From: Chara braunii
Lineage: Eukaryota > Streptophyta > Charophyceae > Charales > Characeae
Length of the DNA: 39,636 bases
Direction: 5' to 3'
NCBI GenBank assembly: GCA_003427395.1
Contig: BFEA01000507.1
Location: forward strand, 665,129 to 704,764
The position numbers were made by a program, and so were the translations under genes. Position 1 is the first letter of the stretch, and the number at the start of each line of letters is the position of its first letter. The notes below the pieces were generated by a model. The model was given only the letters and a program-made list of their open reading frames with translations. It searched no databases and was not told where the DNA came from. Shown in pieces: positions 11,001 to 20,700 of this stretch.

Positions 11001-14000
11001 CCTGTTCCTCTACAACCCAAACTATTTAGTGGTGGTGAATGGATTCCTTGCAGACTTTTGCAGTTGAATGTGCTTTATTATTATTATTACTATTAAGTTA
11101 TTATCATTATTAAGTTTATGTTATTATCGATTGCAGCTGAATGCACATTCTTATACGCGTAGAGACATATGGGGATGGCTGCTGGCTAAACCAAGCTTAC
11201 TATTTATGCGTGCCATGGTTTTACAGAGACCATGCCAATCGTTTCTGTACTGCTCCAATTTTGTTGGATGTGCTGAAGGATCATGTGCGCAAGGTCTAAC
11301 TGTCAATCATCGTGCGTGTCACCTTGCCCTGCAGGCTCCCGATGGACTGTCGCTGAAGAAGCTGCAGAAATCCGTTTTGCCTTTAGCTTTGCAGCAGGCG
11401 GAAAAAGGCACTAAGGAGGATGACCTACGAGCTGAGCTCATCAAACAGGTAAACGTGTTGTGGACTTAATTACTACATCTCATTGACAGATGCTCCTACC
11501 CCCACCCCCTCCCCGCCCCCACCCCCACCCTCCCCCTCCCCCTCCCCACCGCCACCCCCGCCCCCTTTGCTGAGCTTACGGACTGTGGATAGAGGAAGGG
11601 GGGGGGGAGGGTGTCTTTGGTTAGTTCAGGGGCTGTCATAGGTTCAACCTTGGCCTGGGCCATTAGACACTGTCTGCGGTAGCTTGGGAAGAACATTCAG
11701 TTGTATAAAGGGACCTGGGTAGAGAATTGGGGGGGGGCAACTAGGGTCTACTCATGGGCCATGTAGAGAATAGGTTCATGCCTAGTGTCCGAAATACCCA
11801 TCCCACAGGGCTCTTTAGAACATGCTTCAAACAGGGCGGAAAGGGATATCCTGCTTAGCGCTGGTGCCTGTGACTGCTGGCAAGTCAGGTCATGCCAGAA
11901 GTCGCGGCTTGAAATCCCCACACCGAAAAATGGTAGAGTGGTGAATCTGGGGATTGTTCTGAGAGGTGGACACTGAGGTAGGACTGAGGGAGTGCGGGGG
12001 GGTATGGAAGGGAGAGTTTATGAAAGCCGGGTGGACGGGGTCTCGTTTTTTTAATTAAAAAAGGGAAAAATGCTTGCGCAGCTCGTTAAATCAGCAGTAT
12101 GCCTGAGCCTCTTTTTCCTGACGCACAGTTTCGCCCAGTCGTCCAAAGTCGTGATGCAAAAAAATTCCCAGTCAAGAGAAAGGGTCTATTGTTTGCCTGC
12201 AGTTGTCCTCCTACGCCGTTGTGTACCACCCAGCCATTTCGGCCCGATAGGCTGAGCTGCAGTTTTTGCGGCATGTCAGGACAGTGTAACTGCGTGGTGT
12301 ACTCGTGGTTCAAACTGCATAGGAGGACAGATGCAGGCAAACAGGAGGGCATGACCCACCATTTTGGTCCAGTAGGCCAAGCCACATTTTTGCAGGGGTG
12401 GTTGAACTGCCAGTACACCACCCAGAGAATAAAAAATGGGTCATCTGAAAAGTTCGGGTGAACAGTGCTATCAGAACAAAATGGCTAGCGGCACCAGCCA
12501 AACGAGAAAACAACAAAAAGAGAAAGCCGCGCTGGCCTGGGCTACCGGAGTGGCCTGGGACCACTTGCCCGGCTGGACCAATATATATGTATATATCCAG
12601 GTGGGCGGCCTTGTACGCAAGAGGTTCTGAACAGGGGGAGTTGTAAGGAAGAAGATTAAAAATGAATTAAGTTTTTCTTGTTTTCCTTCTTTCGTTTTTC
12701 GCTTGGCGCTCTGATATCATGTGACAATATATATATCGATATATGGTAAAGAATTTCGATATGACCCCCTGAGGCAAAAGTTATTCAGTTTATTTTTCTG
12801 CATAACATAGTTTTTTTTCGGATTTTTTCCCGGGTTACCAGTCGTGCCGCCCGGGTCCCTTTAGCTGGCACGGGACCTGCCCGCGATGATCGGCCGGGCG
12901 GGGTCCCGCCCCTTGTCCCACCAAAAAAAAAATAAATCATTTTTTTTGGAAAAAGAAGTATGTTGTGTGGAATAGCAAACCAAACAACTTTTGGCTGAGG
13001 GTCACTTCGGAATTCTTCACAGAATTCGGAATATAAATAAAGTAATGTTAGGAAAATCATCTCACACCCTTTAAAGGCCCTTACCCCCTCCTCCGGCCCC
13101 GCCCCCCCTGTTCCCCGCCCCTCCAAAACTGACATGAACCCCAAAAGAAAAAAGACCGGATTTGGGTCCCTCTCGGAGGGTGCAAAAATGCCCCGTCATC
13201 AGGGGAAAAAGAAAAGAAAAGTTTTTGACTGCTTTTTTTTTAATCCCGCGGGTGACCCGGGCAGGAGGGGTCCTAGTTGCATGGGCTGGGCCGCCGGGCC
13301 CGTGCGGGTCTGGTAGCCAATATTTTTTCGATTAATTTTTTATTTTTTATTTTTTTTGCTGGGACCTTCCCTGGTCCTTGCACGGCTGGGCTGCCCAGGA
13401 AAACAGGGTGACCCTGGCGGCGCGGCTGGTAGCCTGGGCGCTGGCACTTCGGCAAAGCTTGGTGCACACCCCAGGCGGAATCCGCCTCGGCAAGAAGCTT
13501 GGATGTGCTGGTGGTTCAAACGGTGTGTTGGAACAGGGTAGCTGGGCGGCGCACTGGGGGATCATACTATGCATAGGAGGGCACCTGCAAAGAAATATGG
13601 GGGACATTCTGGAATGCTGTGGTAAATTGGCAATCTATGTTAAGTTGTCGAGAGCTAGAGCTGTCGGTCATTGGTTACTTTACCTCCCCCCCCCTCCCTC
13701 CCTTACAAATCATCAGTGCAACTTATTGACAGTCATTGGTTACCACCACGGCTTTTTGCTTTTTTTTTTTTTTCCTCTCTTGAAGGTCTTCCTTTATTAC
13801 AACTGCTGGAAACCGGGTCCAGCGTGACTTTCTCTGATACCTCTGTTCGGCTCTTTTTTTTTTTTTTTTCCTTTATTACAACTGCTGGAAACCGGGTACA
13901 GCGTGACTTTCTCTGATACCTCTGTTAGGCTCTTTTTTTTTCTCTTTTTCCTGTCAGGCTTTCTGTTTGTCAACGAGCAACCTGTGCAGTTATTGATTGA

Positions 14001-14303
14001 TCACTAATTTTTGTAATCAACTGCTCCTGGTTCAGAGAAGAGAGGATTGTAGTCCAATGTCCCATGTTTTGTAATTGCTAGTCTTGACAATGTTGACATG
14101 CATTAGCTTTTTTTATTACTGTTTGGTCGAAGTCGATTGCACAGTCAGATCTCTGCGTTTTTGAATGTCCATCCTCACCTTCTGTTTGTGATTAGCTTGA
14201 GATTTACTCATGCGGAGTTGCTTGTATTTGTCTTGCTTTGCAGATTCATCAGAATCGGCAATACGCTGTGGATGGGAAGATGGTTCGGGTCGTCACAGCT
14301 TAG
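2712..14303 (+). CDS. LYAR: LYAR-like nucleolar zinc-finger protein, six exons
   Basis: Six exons join in frame: 2712-2798, 4899-4973, 6535-6665, 9749-10994, 11335-11448 and 14244-14303, giving 1713 nt and 570 residues. The protein opens with [10 protein letters not shown]. It has a C2HC finger (C6, C9, H21, C25), a second one (C32, C35, H47, C50), the LYAR signature EKYGPKG at 55-61, and a U1-like C2H2 finger (C97, C100, H113, H119). A long Lys/Glu/Gly-rich region with many KKKRKK basic clusters follows, then a C-terminal LYAR-like segment ([11 protein letters not shown], then [12 protein letters not shown]) ending in VRVVTA. LYAR proteins are nucleolar, nucleic-acid-binding factors linked to rRNA transcription and ribosome biogenesis. 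The human protein is roughly 380 residues, so this one is enlarged, mostly by exon 4. Every intron has a GT or GC donor and an AG acceptor, and the split Ser codon between exons 3 and 4 restores the finger. The family call is strong; transcription was not tested. The weakest join is the exon 4 donor (AAT|GTGCGT). Confidence 0.9.
2821..2890 (+). repeat. 10-bp tandem repeat ATTTTCCTGA in LYAR intron 1
   Basis: Seven copies start about 20 bp after the GC-type donor of exon 1. The repeat is pyrimidine-rich but too near the donor to serve as an acceptor tract. Confidence 0.9.
3469..3511. repeat. Perfect 11-bp stem-loop in LYAR intron 1
   Basis: CCTGCACCTGG and CCAGGTGCAGG are perfect inverted repeats around a 21-nt loop, extended by AACAA...GGTTGTT outside. 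It looks like a small fold-back repeat. Confidence 0.6.
3749..3850 (+). repeat. 51-bp tandem duplication
   Basis: TCCGGAAG(C/G)TACCGGACCG, then ACAATTGAAGCAGCAGGACA, occurs twice at a 51-bp period, inside LYAR intron 1. Confidence 0.8.
4200..4920 (+). repeat. Degenerate 200-bp-class tandem repeat reaching into LYAR exon 2
   Basis: Units share TTGCATGACCTCCAAGGAT or TTGCATAACCTGAAGGAT, an ACCACCACTATG motif in the left two, and a (GT)n run in the right two. The third unit (4603-4770) and the fourth (4790-4915) both end in ATTCAGCTTTC, and in the fourth this is the real exon 2 acceptor. Confidence 0.65.
4669..4738 (+). repeat. (GT)n microsatellite
   Basis: About 34 uninterrupted GT units in LYAR intron 1. 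A related short (GT) run lies at 4855-4874. Confidence 0.98.
4899..4973 (+). CDS. LYAR: LYAR exon 2 (second zinc-binding motif)
   Basis: Twenty-five codons between an acceptor (TATTCAG|CTTTCTTG) and a strong donor (GTG|GTAAGT), phase 0 at both ends. It encodes [14 protein letters not shown], then FHTSCISEV. The C-x2-C...H-x2-C arrangement is the second half of the LYAR-type zinc domain. The exon is too short to be found as a stand-alone reading frame. The join to exon 3 gives ISEV-EKYGPKG, as expected for the family. Confidence 0.9.
6535..6665 (+). CDS. LYAR: LYAR exon 3
   Basis: 131 nt, entered after TGCATGCAG and left at TGCAG|GTAGAG, phase 2. It begins [10 protein letters not shown] and ends THPPWKC, the last Cys being the first ligand of the third finger. 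The split codon AG|C is completed by exon 4 to give WKCSLCNV. This exon lies antisense to a long minus-strand open frame that has no support of its own. Confidence 0.9.
6790..7100 (+). repeat. GTGTTG-rich minisatellite with 12-bp GGTGTTTTGTC core
   Basis: Irregular GTGTTGGTGTTGT units run from 6800. A clean 12-bp array (GGTGTTTTGTC plus one base) lies at 7018-7078. It is in LYAR intron 3. The minus-strand frame rich in Thr, Lys, Gln and His is a product of the repeat. Confidence 0.85.
7420..7580. repeat. GC-rich dispersed repeat with poly-T
   Basis: GGCGCCCGGCCAGGCACGCC, GGGCACCCCGGGC, then A- and T-runs and CCGGCCTCATTG. Similar GC-rich pieces with GGGCGCCCGGGG-like cores next to A/T runs lie at 8560-8670, 12835-12920, 13240-13320 and 3000-3070. 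Probably a decayed dispersed family; its class is not known. Confidence 0.45.
7660..8170 (+). repeat. Purine-rich GGAGG tract and (AAG)n microsatellite
   Basis: GGAGGGAGA-type repeats run from 7660 to 7930. About 20 AAG units follow at 8031-8091. The strong purine strand asymmetry produces long false open frames. It lies in LYAR intron 3. Confidence 0.85.
8359..8430. repeat. Perfect 15-bp hairpin followed by a second hairpin
   Basis: CGAAGTCCCGAGATT (8359-8373) and AATCTCGGGACTTCG (8383-8397) form a perfect stem with a 9-nt loop. Immediately after, GCCGTCGATC and GATCAACGGC form another stem around a 6-nt loop. Both lie in LYAR intron 3, next to a GC-rich repeat. Confidence 0.7.
8834..8955. 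mobile_element. MITE family 2, GGGCCTCGCTC ends (122 bp)
   Basis: Inverted ends GGGCCTCGCTCTGCTACTCA and TGAGTAGTGGAGCGAGGCCC, extended inward by GTGCAAA/TTTGTGCA. The flanks ATT and ACT are an imperfect 3-bp duplication. It lies in LYAR intron 3 shortly before the U6-like sequence. A relative lies at 23371-23493. Confidence 0.7.
9115..9217 (+). ncRNA. U6 snRNA-like sequence (divergent copy or pseudogene)
   Basis: The sequence contains ACATCCG, then TAAAAT, ACGATACAGAGAAGATTAGC and ATGGCC, then GCACAAGGAT, in the order of spliceosomal U6. The ACAGAGA box that pairs with the 5' splice site is at 9148-9154 and the catalytic AGC triad at 9160-9162. It starts GTCC as U6 does, is 103 nt long including a run of eight T (a Pol III terminator), and so has the normal U6 length. 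The 5' stem-loop and the part 3' of AAGGAT diverge, with what looks like a 2-nt insertion that changes GGATGACA to GGATCATGACA. I see neither a TATA box about 30 bp upstream nor a plant upstream element. It is probably a decayed copy, but an expressed variant is not excluded. It lies sense-oriented inside LYAR intron 3. Confidence 0.8.
9749..10994 (+). CDS. LYAR: LYAR exon 4 (C2H2 finger and long basic/acidic tail)
   Basis: The exon starts after CCTGAAG. It completes the finger ([15 protein letters not shown], then KKH) and then encodes about 390 residues of Lys, Glu, Gly, Ala and Ser with repeated KKKKKKN and KKKRKKRNK clusters, typical of nucleolar localisation regions. Two 48-residue near-identical units (DNA period 144 nt, beginning about 10305 and 10449, both starting VKSPV) show an internal tandem duplication. 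The exon ends at FKN before a weak donor (GTGCGT at 10995). Reading through the donor gives a non-conserved Tyr-rich end at 11096, so a retained-intron form would also be possible. Confidence 0.85.
11335..11448 (+). CDS. LYAR: LYAR exon 5
   Basis: Thirty-eight codons between acceptor CCCTGCAG and donor CAG|GTAAAC, phase 0 on both sides. It encodes [18 protein letters not shown], then AELIKQ. This is the conserved C-terminal block of LYAR proteins, where animal members have a similar APD...KKLRK motif. Confidence 0.88.
12210..12420 (+). repeat. Diverged direct repeat in LYAR intron 5
   Basis: CCACCCAGCCATTTCGGCCC, then GATAGGCTGAGC, near 12227 resembles ACCCACCATTTTGGTCCAGT, then AGGCCAAGCC, near 12354. 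Both are followed by a TTTTTGC(G/A)G motif. The period is about 127 bp. Confidence 0.5.
13754..13930 (-). repeat. Two tandem LINE/SINE 3' tails (80-bp period) with A-runs
   Basis: Two copies of the stem-loop (13804-13822 and 13884-13902 on the plus strand, GCTGGAAACCGGG...CAGC) are followed in element sense by AGTTGTAATAAAGGA and long A-runs. Adjacent sequence TTTCTCTGATACCTCTGTT is shared by both, so the pair arose by tandem duplication. They lie antisense inside LYAR intron 5. Confidence 0.65.
14244..14303 (+). CDS. LYAR: LYAR exon 6 (C-terminus and stop)
   Basis: The exon follows the acceptor TTGCTTTGCAG. It encodes [19 protein letters not shown] and a TAG stop at 14301-14303. The sequence ends in a short basic/hydrophobic run like the end of LYAR homologues. 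No close AATAAA polyadenylation signal was identified. Confidence 0.82.
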   Translation: MHQNRQYAVDGKMVRVVTA

Positions 14304-14741
14304 AGAGGAGGAGCGAGTGTGCGTGAAAGTCCTTAGCTGGAAGAAATGCAAAAAGTGCACTGCACCCAAGACCGGTTCAGGGAAGCTTATCGCCAATGTG
14401 AAGAAAATGATCTTCGTTCGGTTGCTTTGTCGCTTTGCATTGTTTCCTGTCTGGCTGAATTGTGTGTATCTTGATTGTGAGTGTACGTCTCTTTGATGAG
14501 CTTATTATTGTTTTTCTTTCTTCCAAGCGCCTTTTGCTGTTTACCCAGGGAGAGCTCCTGTCGGTTGTCCCGTTTGGCGGAAACAGCCGTACCCCTGGTG
14601 AGCATTATTAGCCTCGTAGCCATGGAGTGGAGAACCAGTCTTCAACCCCTGCCCACCTGACCAAGGGGAGCTGGCAATGATGGGGATATGTGAGTTGGTT
14701 ATGAATGCTAGCCAGCCGGAGACCAGTCAGAAAGATTAGGC

Positions 14742-14749
14742 TGTGTGCG

Positions 14750-14798
<49 letters not shown>
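14742..14798 (+). repeat. (GT)n microsatellite
   Basis: Near-perfect GT run with two early GC interruptions, 440 bp after the LYAR stop. Confidence 0.95.
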
Positions 14799-15516
14799 CT
14801 GCTAGTCTGGTGCTAATGCAGGAGGGAGAGGAGGCCCTTCATCTTGGCGGCTTAGTGCAGCGGAAATATCCCACTAAACAAGGGGTGTGTCGATAGAGTG
14901 CGGGTTGTTGTGTATATCGAGGTGTGAAGCGGGTGGGTGATCATCATTTCGGGTGTCTTGGGAGTGGAAGATGAAGAGGTGCAGGGGTCCTCGAGTGCTC
15001 TGTACTGAAATTTTGACAGTAGCAGTGTTGAGTGGGGTGGTTCCATTTTCCGGCGGCCGCGCTAGTTGTCGATAAAGAGATCAATGGAATTTATCGCGAG
15101 TGTTCGCGTACAAATTTTTGACTGTCGCAGTTCTGAGCAAGCAGGGGCTTCGAGTGGCATCTTCTTTGTGGATGGGCATGAGGTGGTCGGAAGGTTTTCG
15201 GTTGACAACAATTTGTCGACGTCGTCATCGTCGTCAAGTGAGTGTTCCCATCGTTGCTTAATGGTTTTGGTCTAGGCGACGCACTCCCGTGCATGCCTCT
15301 CTTCTACCACTTGTCGTCATTTTGTCATGTTGTCATCAGTTAGGTCAAAACAAATGCGACACAATCCTGATGCACGACTGGTGAGTACTACGATGTAAGT
15401 GACCCTTTTCTTTCTTTTTTTTTCCCATTTTGTTTCAGGACATAATGTCAGTAATCATGTGACAAATGAGAAGGAAATGAATTGCGAGGTAGCCATGCTT
15501 GCAGGGTCCCCTGTAT

Positions 15517-15620
15517 AGCCTTTTAGGGGTAGTGGTAGGTAGGTTGTGAAAAGCAAATTGAGAGAAGAATATAGCCTTGTGTTATCACAACGGTAAGGGG
15601 GAAAGAAAAGGGAAAAGAAG
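15517..15620 (+). repeat. A-tailed dispersed family 2, copy 1
   Basis: GCCTTTTAGGGGTAGTGGTA, then GGTAGGTTGTGAAA, ATTGAGAGAAGAATATAGCC, and an A/G-rich tail. It is shared with 21321, 22438, 23001 and 24372. Confidence 0.65.
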
Positions 15621-16463
15621 GAAATGATGCTATCCAAGGCAATTGGGTGGAAAGATGTCGATCTGCTGCTGATCTTCTTCTTCTTTTTTTTTGCCCGATC
15701 GACCGCTGATCTATTTGTCTGTCGGACTCCGACTTCTGTTCTCAATTCGAAAGAAGTGTGGATGTTTCTGGGTTCTTTCGCTTCTTAATGTGGTTTAGTC
15801 GGATACCTCCATAGTTTGATTTCAGTGCTCAAATGCCTCTGTTGCAATGTACCTCGACACTAAAACAGTCAGGTGTGTAATCTTTGTTCTGACAGAGGGA
15901 TAATGGGAGCAACTAAGGAGGGGATGTCGCCGTTAGAGAGAGATGATTAATGGAGGGCCCAAAATTTGCGGCATCACCACAAGCAATGTCGGTGAAAATT
16001 TTGCGAACAAACAAAGCGTGCTCGTAATACAAACATTAAAAAACACGATCAGGCAAAAAAAAACAAACAGGCTGAAAAAATCAAACAGGCTGAAAAAATC
16101 AAACAGGCTGAAAAAATCAAACAGGCAAAAAAAGCGAAAAAAAAAAAAACAGACACTCGAAAGCACTAAAAAAAACTATTCAGAGTAGCTTTCCGAGAGT
16201 TTGCCATCTACCCCCCCAAATTCGGTGTTTTTGCTAACTTTTCCGTTACTGGTCCAAATACCTCGAACCTGAATACAGATATACCCTAATGCATATACAT
16301 ATCACAAACACAAAACAAAAACAAGAGAAAACTTCAAAAAAGCAAAAATTCAGGGAAATATGGCAGTTTCGGTGAAAATTTGCCGAAAATGCAACCACTG
16401 ATCGACCTTTCACCTGATCCTGCCCAGTAACTTGATGCAGCACTCGACCGTCGACCCGCAAAC

Positions 16464-16555
16464 ATAACGCACCCTGAGAACGAATGTATGTAAGCTACGT
16501 TTTGGGTCTGGTACGCGGGCATAATTAGGGTGCTTCGTGTTCGGACGGTAGTACC
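16464..16555 (+). repeat. Dispersed repeat CATAACGCACCCTGA, copy 2
   Basis: This is the partner of the 2184 copy. GCACCCT near the left end and AGGGTGC near 16528 are inverted, which suggests a small foldback. Confidence 0.5.
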
Positions 16556-17977
16556 CTTTGCCATGACCCTTGACTAGCTCTATGTATCAGGGTGCTGCGG
16601 AACAGAGATGAGCAACGAGTACCCAGACCCATACCCACCCACACCCACCCCACCCACGAGGCATTAGGTCGGGTGTGGGTCTTGAGGAGCTGGCATGAGT
16701 GGGATGTGGGTGGGTGATGGGTGGGGCCTGGGTCAGGCAAATGGGTGGCTGATGGGTGGGTGAGAGCTAGGCCTGGGTCACCTGACCCGCAGACCTAGGA
16801 CAACCCATAACCCCTCCCCCCCTCCCCTTAGACATATTTTCCAGCTGCGGTCCATGTGTGAACTTCAAAAGTTGGAGGCCGAGGAAACGTTTCAAAAGTC
16901 GGAGGCCGAGGAAACGGGAAGTCTCCACCCTGGGACCCCCCGGAAGAAAAAGGGACGCGCCAGTGTCAAATTGAAATTTTGGATCCTCCTTGAAAAAATG
17001 TGTCACGCTGTACCGATGGCAGATGGACCATGGCCCAACAACAGGATGTTCGCTCCCATTAAAAGAACGGGGATTGAACTGCAGCAGCAGGTGCGTCGAG
17101 AATGTGAGTAGTTCATAACGCGGGGGGGTCAGCGACTGCACGTGCGGGAGGTGATGACAGAGAAGGAGCCGGTGATAATGGACGCCGACGGTTAAGAGGA
17201 TGCTGCGGAGGATGACGAACGGCAGGACAATGACTGCAGACTTCTGGCCAATGTGGAAGAAATCCATGGGTGGTTGGTGTGTTCGCAATTGCATGCGTGG
17301 GGTCTTTGTGCGATTGTGATGCGTGCGAGACCCTATAGTGTGTCGGAGAAATGGACGTCTCTTTTCATTTGTCAACAACACAGAAGTCACATGCATGTAT
17401 CACACCATCCACACTCACGCTACAATAGACGCAAAATCATCGGCAGTCGCAACACTAAATCGCACGGGAACTTTTTGAGAAGACAGGCACACCAACGCAA
17501 ACAAGAAGGCGCACATGCATGCTTGGGAATCACATCGACCCCCAACACAATGTCATAACTTCTTCAACCACAACACGGAATAAGAAAGAAAATTTTGAAC
17601 GTTAAAGTTGATTAAACATCATCAAATAACAATTCAGGTGACATGTTTGTAATGAGCAAAGCACACCATGACAGGTCGCAAGCACCAACAAACTGTCCTG
17701 TGCAACAGAAGTTCATGAATTGGATGTGTTAAAAAAACACAATTGCCCACAGAGGGGCCGAATGCCATGTGCGGGAGAAAAAAAACATAACGACCGAAAA
17801 AAAACTAGTAACCAACCGACGACACATGGCTGCGACGATCGCGAACCAGAAACCGCCTGCCCACGACACGTGTGTGGGTCCTGGCGTCCTACGACGCCCA
17901 CAGATTGCATGTCCGCTACTAAGAGGCGAGACACTACCCACATGATGATGTGATAAAGAACACTGACAAGGACATCT

Positions 17978-18066
17978 TTTTTTTTTTGTTGTTGTTTTTT
18001 TAAGACACAAACAGCTCCATCTATTAGTGGGGAGCATCACCTGCTGGAAAACGGGTCCAGCGTCCC
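17978..18066 (-). repeat. A-tailed 3' end of LINE/SINE family
   Basis: In minus-strand sense: GGGACGCTGG, stem-loop (18043-18061), GGTGATGCTCCCCACTAATA, GATGGAGCTG, then an A-rich tail at 18001-17978. It closely resembles the copies at 34.7 kb and 37.3 kb. It lies just downstream of the transposase remnant. Confidence 0.65.
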
Positions 18067-18223
18067 TTGGATACATGTATACATGAAAGCATGAGTACAA
18101 GATGAGATGAATATCCACCACCCCGATCCGACAAAATAAACAGGCAACGCTATCAAAATAGACATGGTGAACAGCAGTTTGCCTCTGGGTCCGCCGTCAC
18201 AACGACTCCCCTGTCGATCGTCG

Positions 18224-19290
18224 TCAAAGGCCACTTATCATCTCCGCCTGTGCGTCCCTCAGAATTAGGGCATCTCCCGTTGAGCTCTCCATGCACACCA
18301 GCCTCAAGGGACGTTGGATTCCGAGATCCACACGATGGTGCACTCCGTTCGCATCCACGTCCCACAATAGATTGTCATCAAACAGGATGTCGGCGTTGAA
18401 GAGTAGGTTGTGGAGAATGCAGACAGCGACAAACTGCTGCGGCAACGTCTCCATGTTCGTCTTGTGCGACCGCAGGAACAACCTCCACAGTCCCTTCAGT
18501 CTGTCGAAAGCCCTCTCAATTATCTCCCTAGCGGTCTTCTGCTTGTTGTCGAACCGCATCTCCGACGGGTGATGAGTAGTGTAGCCATAGGGAACAACTA
18601 TTCATTCGGATGGTGGGTAACCATTGTCGCCCAGCAGGTAGCCGTTCGTTTGGACGCCAAATGGCAGCATCATAGGCAGCTCCGTGAATAGTCCCCCAGC
18701 CTCTGCACGTGCCCATAGACTCGACAGGTGGATGATCCTCATGTCGTGGCAGCTTCCAGGATAGCCGACGAAGGCGTCCAGCACACGCAATTTCAGATTG
18801 ACGAAAACCTCCTTGATGATCGGGAAACGTCGTTTTTTATCATAGTAGTCCTCGCCAGGGGCGTTTGCCGGCTTGTTGATGTCGATATGCATGCAGTCGA
18901 TGCACCCATGGCAGTTGGGGAACCCCTTGTCATGAAAGCACGGAGGACAACCAACTTGACCACTCCCGTCGGCCATGATATCTTCTCACGGTAGACCGTG
19001 AGCAACGTCGCAGTCACGCCCCGCACCGCCACCAAACCTGATGCTCTGCCGGTGCCGAAGTTACACATGCTGCTATCGTGCGTCTCCCCCGACGCCCACC
19101 GATACAACGCACATGCGACAATCTGATCAGGCTGCAACGGTTCCCTGTAGAACATCACACGCTGCTGCAGGAAGGGCGACAAGGCTTCCACAATCTCCTG
19201 GAAGACACGTGGTGACATGCAATGCGTGTCCCGAAAGTAATCCTCCGTCGCATTGCCGCAGAACCTCCCACGCCCCACCCATTCTTCTTT
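18224..19290 (-). pseudogene. PIF/Harbinger-type transposase, broken
   Basis: DDE transposase of the Harbinger (DDE_Tnp_4) family, a DNA cut-and-paste enzyme. Read on the minus strand, the N-terminal part (EEWVGRGRFCGNATEDYF, MSPRVFQEIVEAL, REKISWP) is in one frame from about 19290 to about 18970. The catalytic part continues in another frame from about 18976. The DDE residues are visible: Asp in GCIDCMHIDI, Asp in LLGDNGYP and Glu in IERAFDRLKGLW. There are two lesions. One is a frameshift between ISWP and FHDKGFPNC. The other is a TGA (plus-strand 18602-18604) right after GYPPSE, where the family normally has Trp. After it the frame continues through PYG and MRFDNKQ to the end. No full-length terminal inverted repeats were found around it, so the element ends are undefined. 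An accompanying Myb-like ORF is not recognised. Confidence 0.85.
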
Positions 19291-20300
19291 TCATCCACCA
19301 CCAGGGCGTTGCTCTGGGAAGAACTCCGCAATCCAAGGCGCAACACACCTGAACGACAGCATCGCAGATGGCGGCGGCGTCCAACCCTTCCACCACTGTA
19401 CACTGCATCACCTTCCTCCTCCGAGCGTGGATTCGGGCTTTCATTCTCCACACTGTCCTCTCCACGTGACAAAAGAAGAGGAATGCGATAACAGCTGTTG
19501 CCACTGCAGTCCTCTTCGCCGTCGTCAACTTCCCACGCTCGTCACTGCTGCCGCCCTCCATCGCTCCCAAACGAGCTGAAGATATCACCTTCAACGATCG
19601 CGACAGACTCCCCCAAGTTCCACCGGACCAGCAATCCGGACCACCGGAGATGGACGGTGATCGCGCAATGAAGGACATTGGAGCAGCCTACATGACGCAC
19701 TCTGCTACTCTCCGCACACATGGGGCCCGACGACTGCCACAATGGCATCTTCACACGGGACATCTTCCTTGGCTGGCCGCACACACCACTCACGCCGACC
19801 CCGAGGACACGCAGTGGAAGGATCTTCCTTTTCGGCGTTCTCCACCAGCCGACGAACCGCCCCCACACCAATGCCGTCGTTCAAATTTTGAAATTCAAAC
19901 CGGGACGTGGTGCGGAATTTTATTTTTCTTTTGTTGCCACCAAGATTTGAATTTTCCCGCCACTCGAAGCTGGACCACGCCCGTCCACACCGACAACCAC
20001 CCATGGACCAACGACCCAACCCACCCCGCGGTCAGCAATAATATTATGCGACTGGCCGCAGGCCCTCCGTAGGAATCCTCCTTGGAAGACCGTCCCGAGG
20101 GTAAGTGTAATGACGGCGGGAATTCTCTCGGATGACCCGAAAGAAAACTCCTTGGGCCCCGAGGACGCCCCGAGGAGTGTCTAAGGAGCCCCTTTTTTTT
20201 CGGTAAATAGCAAGCCCCGCGAGTACTTCATTTCGGATAGCGAAGTAGTTAAATCTGCTCGTTTCTAGAATGATACCATCACTAGCCAGTCCCGCGAGGC
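19291..20300. other. Probable remainder of the Harbinger element and flanking repeats
   Basis: This is the DNA upstream of the transposase in element sense. Frames here show no recognised motif. At 20080-20200 there are GC-rich imperfect inversions (GGGCCCCGAGGACGCCCCGA). The element boundary could not be placed. Confidence 0.4.
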
Positions 20301-20375
20301 ACACTAAGGGACTCCCTCAAATATCTTCACTAGTAGCCAGTCCCTTCGGGCACACTAAGGGACTCCCTCACAGCA
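20283..20375 (+). repeat. 50-bp-class tandem duplication
   Basis: AGCCAGTCCC, then GGCACACTAAGGGACTCCCT, occurs twice (about 20284 and 20335). Confidence 0.8.
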
Positions 20376-20456
20376 AGAGGACTTCTCTCCCATGGGATCA
20401 TGTGCCCTCATGGGATCATGTGCCGGAACCATCCGAAACTATTGGAAACTATTGGA

Positions 20457-20700
20457 ATGGCTTGAATCTGGACATGTTTTGGCAGCCATGCATAGAAGCA
20501 GTTGAATGAAATGGCTTGAATCTGGACATGTTTGGCAGAGATGCATAGAAGCAGTTGAATCTATGCATCTGAAAGAAATGGCTTGAATCTGGACATGTTT
20601 TGGCAGATGCATAGAAGCAGTCGAATGAACTTCCGCACAAAGACGCTCAGATTCAGGACTTGAATGACCACGTCCAGTAAAGCAGTGAATCTGCTATGAT
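20457..20700 (+). repeat. Three tandem copies of a MITE arm
   Basis: ATGGCTTGAATCTGGACATG starts units at 20457, 20511 and 20578. Each contains GGCAG and ATGCATAGAAGCAGT. An inverted arm fragment (CGCTCAGATTCAGGACTTGA) follows near 20645. This is the same TGAATCTGGAC arm as in the hairpin MITEs, again amplified three times. Confidence 0.65.

Larger units (their letters stand above)
14304..17977. other. Intergenic region without a supported gene
   Basis: It contains the (GT)n run, one A-tail family 2 copy at 15517, an 18-bp tandem repeat (AAACAGGCTGAAAAAATC) at 16062-16128, a CCCACCCA/GGGTGGGT-rich stretch at 16620-16760, and a 36-bp-class duplication (GGAGGCCGAGGAAACG) at 16870-16920. Open frames on both strands show no recognisable protein domain. 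Confidence 0.6.

Noticed and set aside
9750-11096. Stand-alone 448-codon Lys-rich gene
   Set aside because: It has no ATG at its start and begins within a zinc finger. It is exon 4 of the LYAR gene plus read-through into intron 4.
16767-17396. 209-codon minus-strand frame
   Set aside because: It has no recognisable domain and crosses simple-sequence and duplicated DNA. The plus strand is equally unconvincing.
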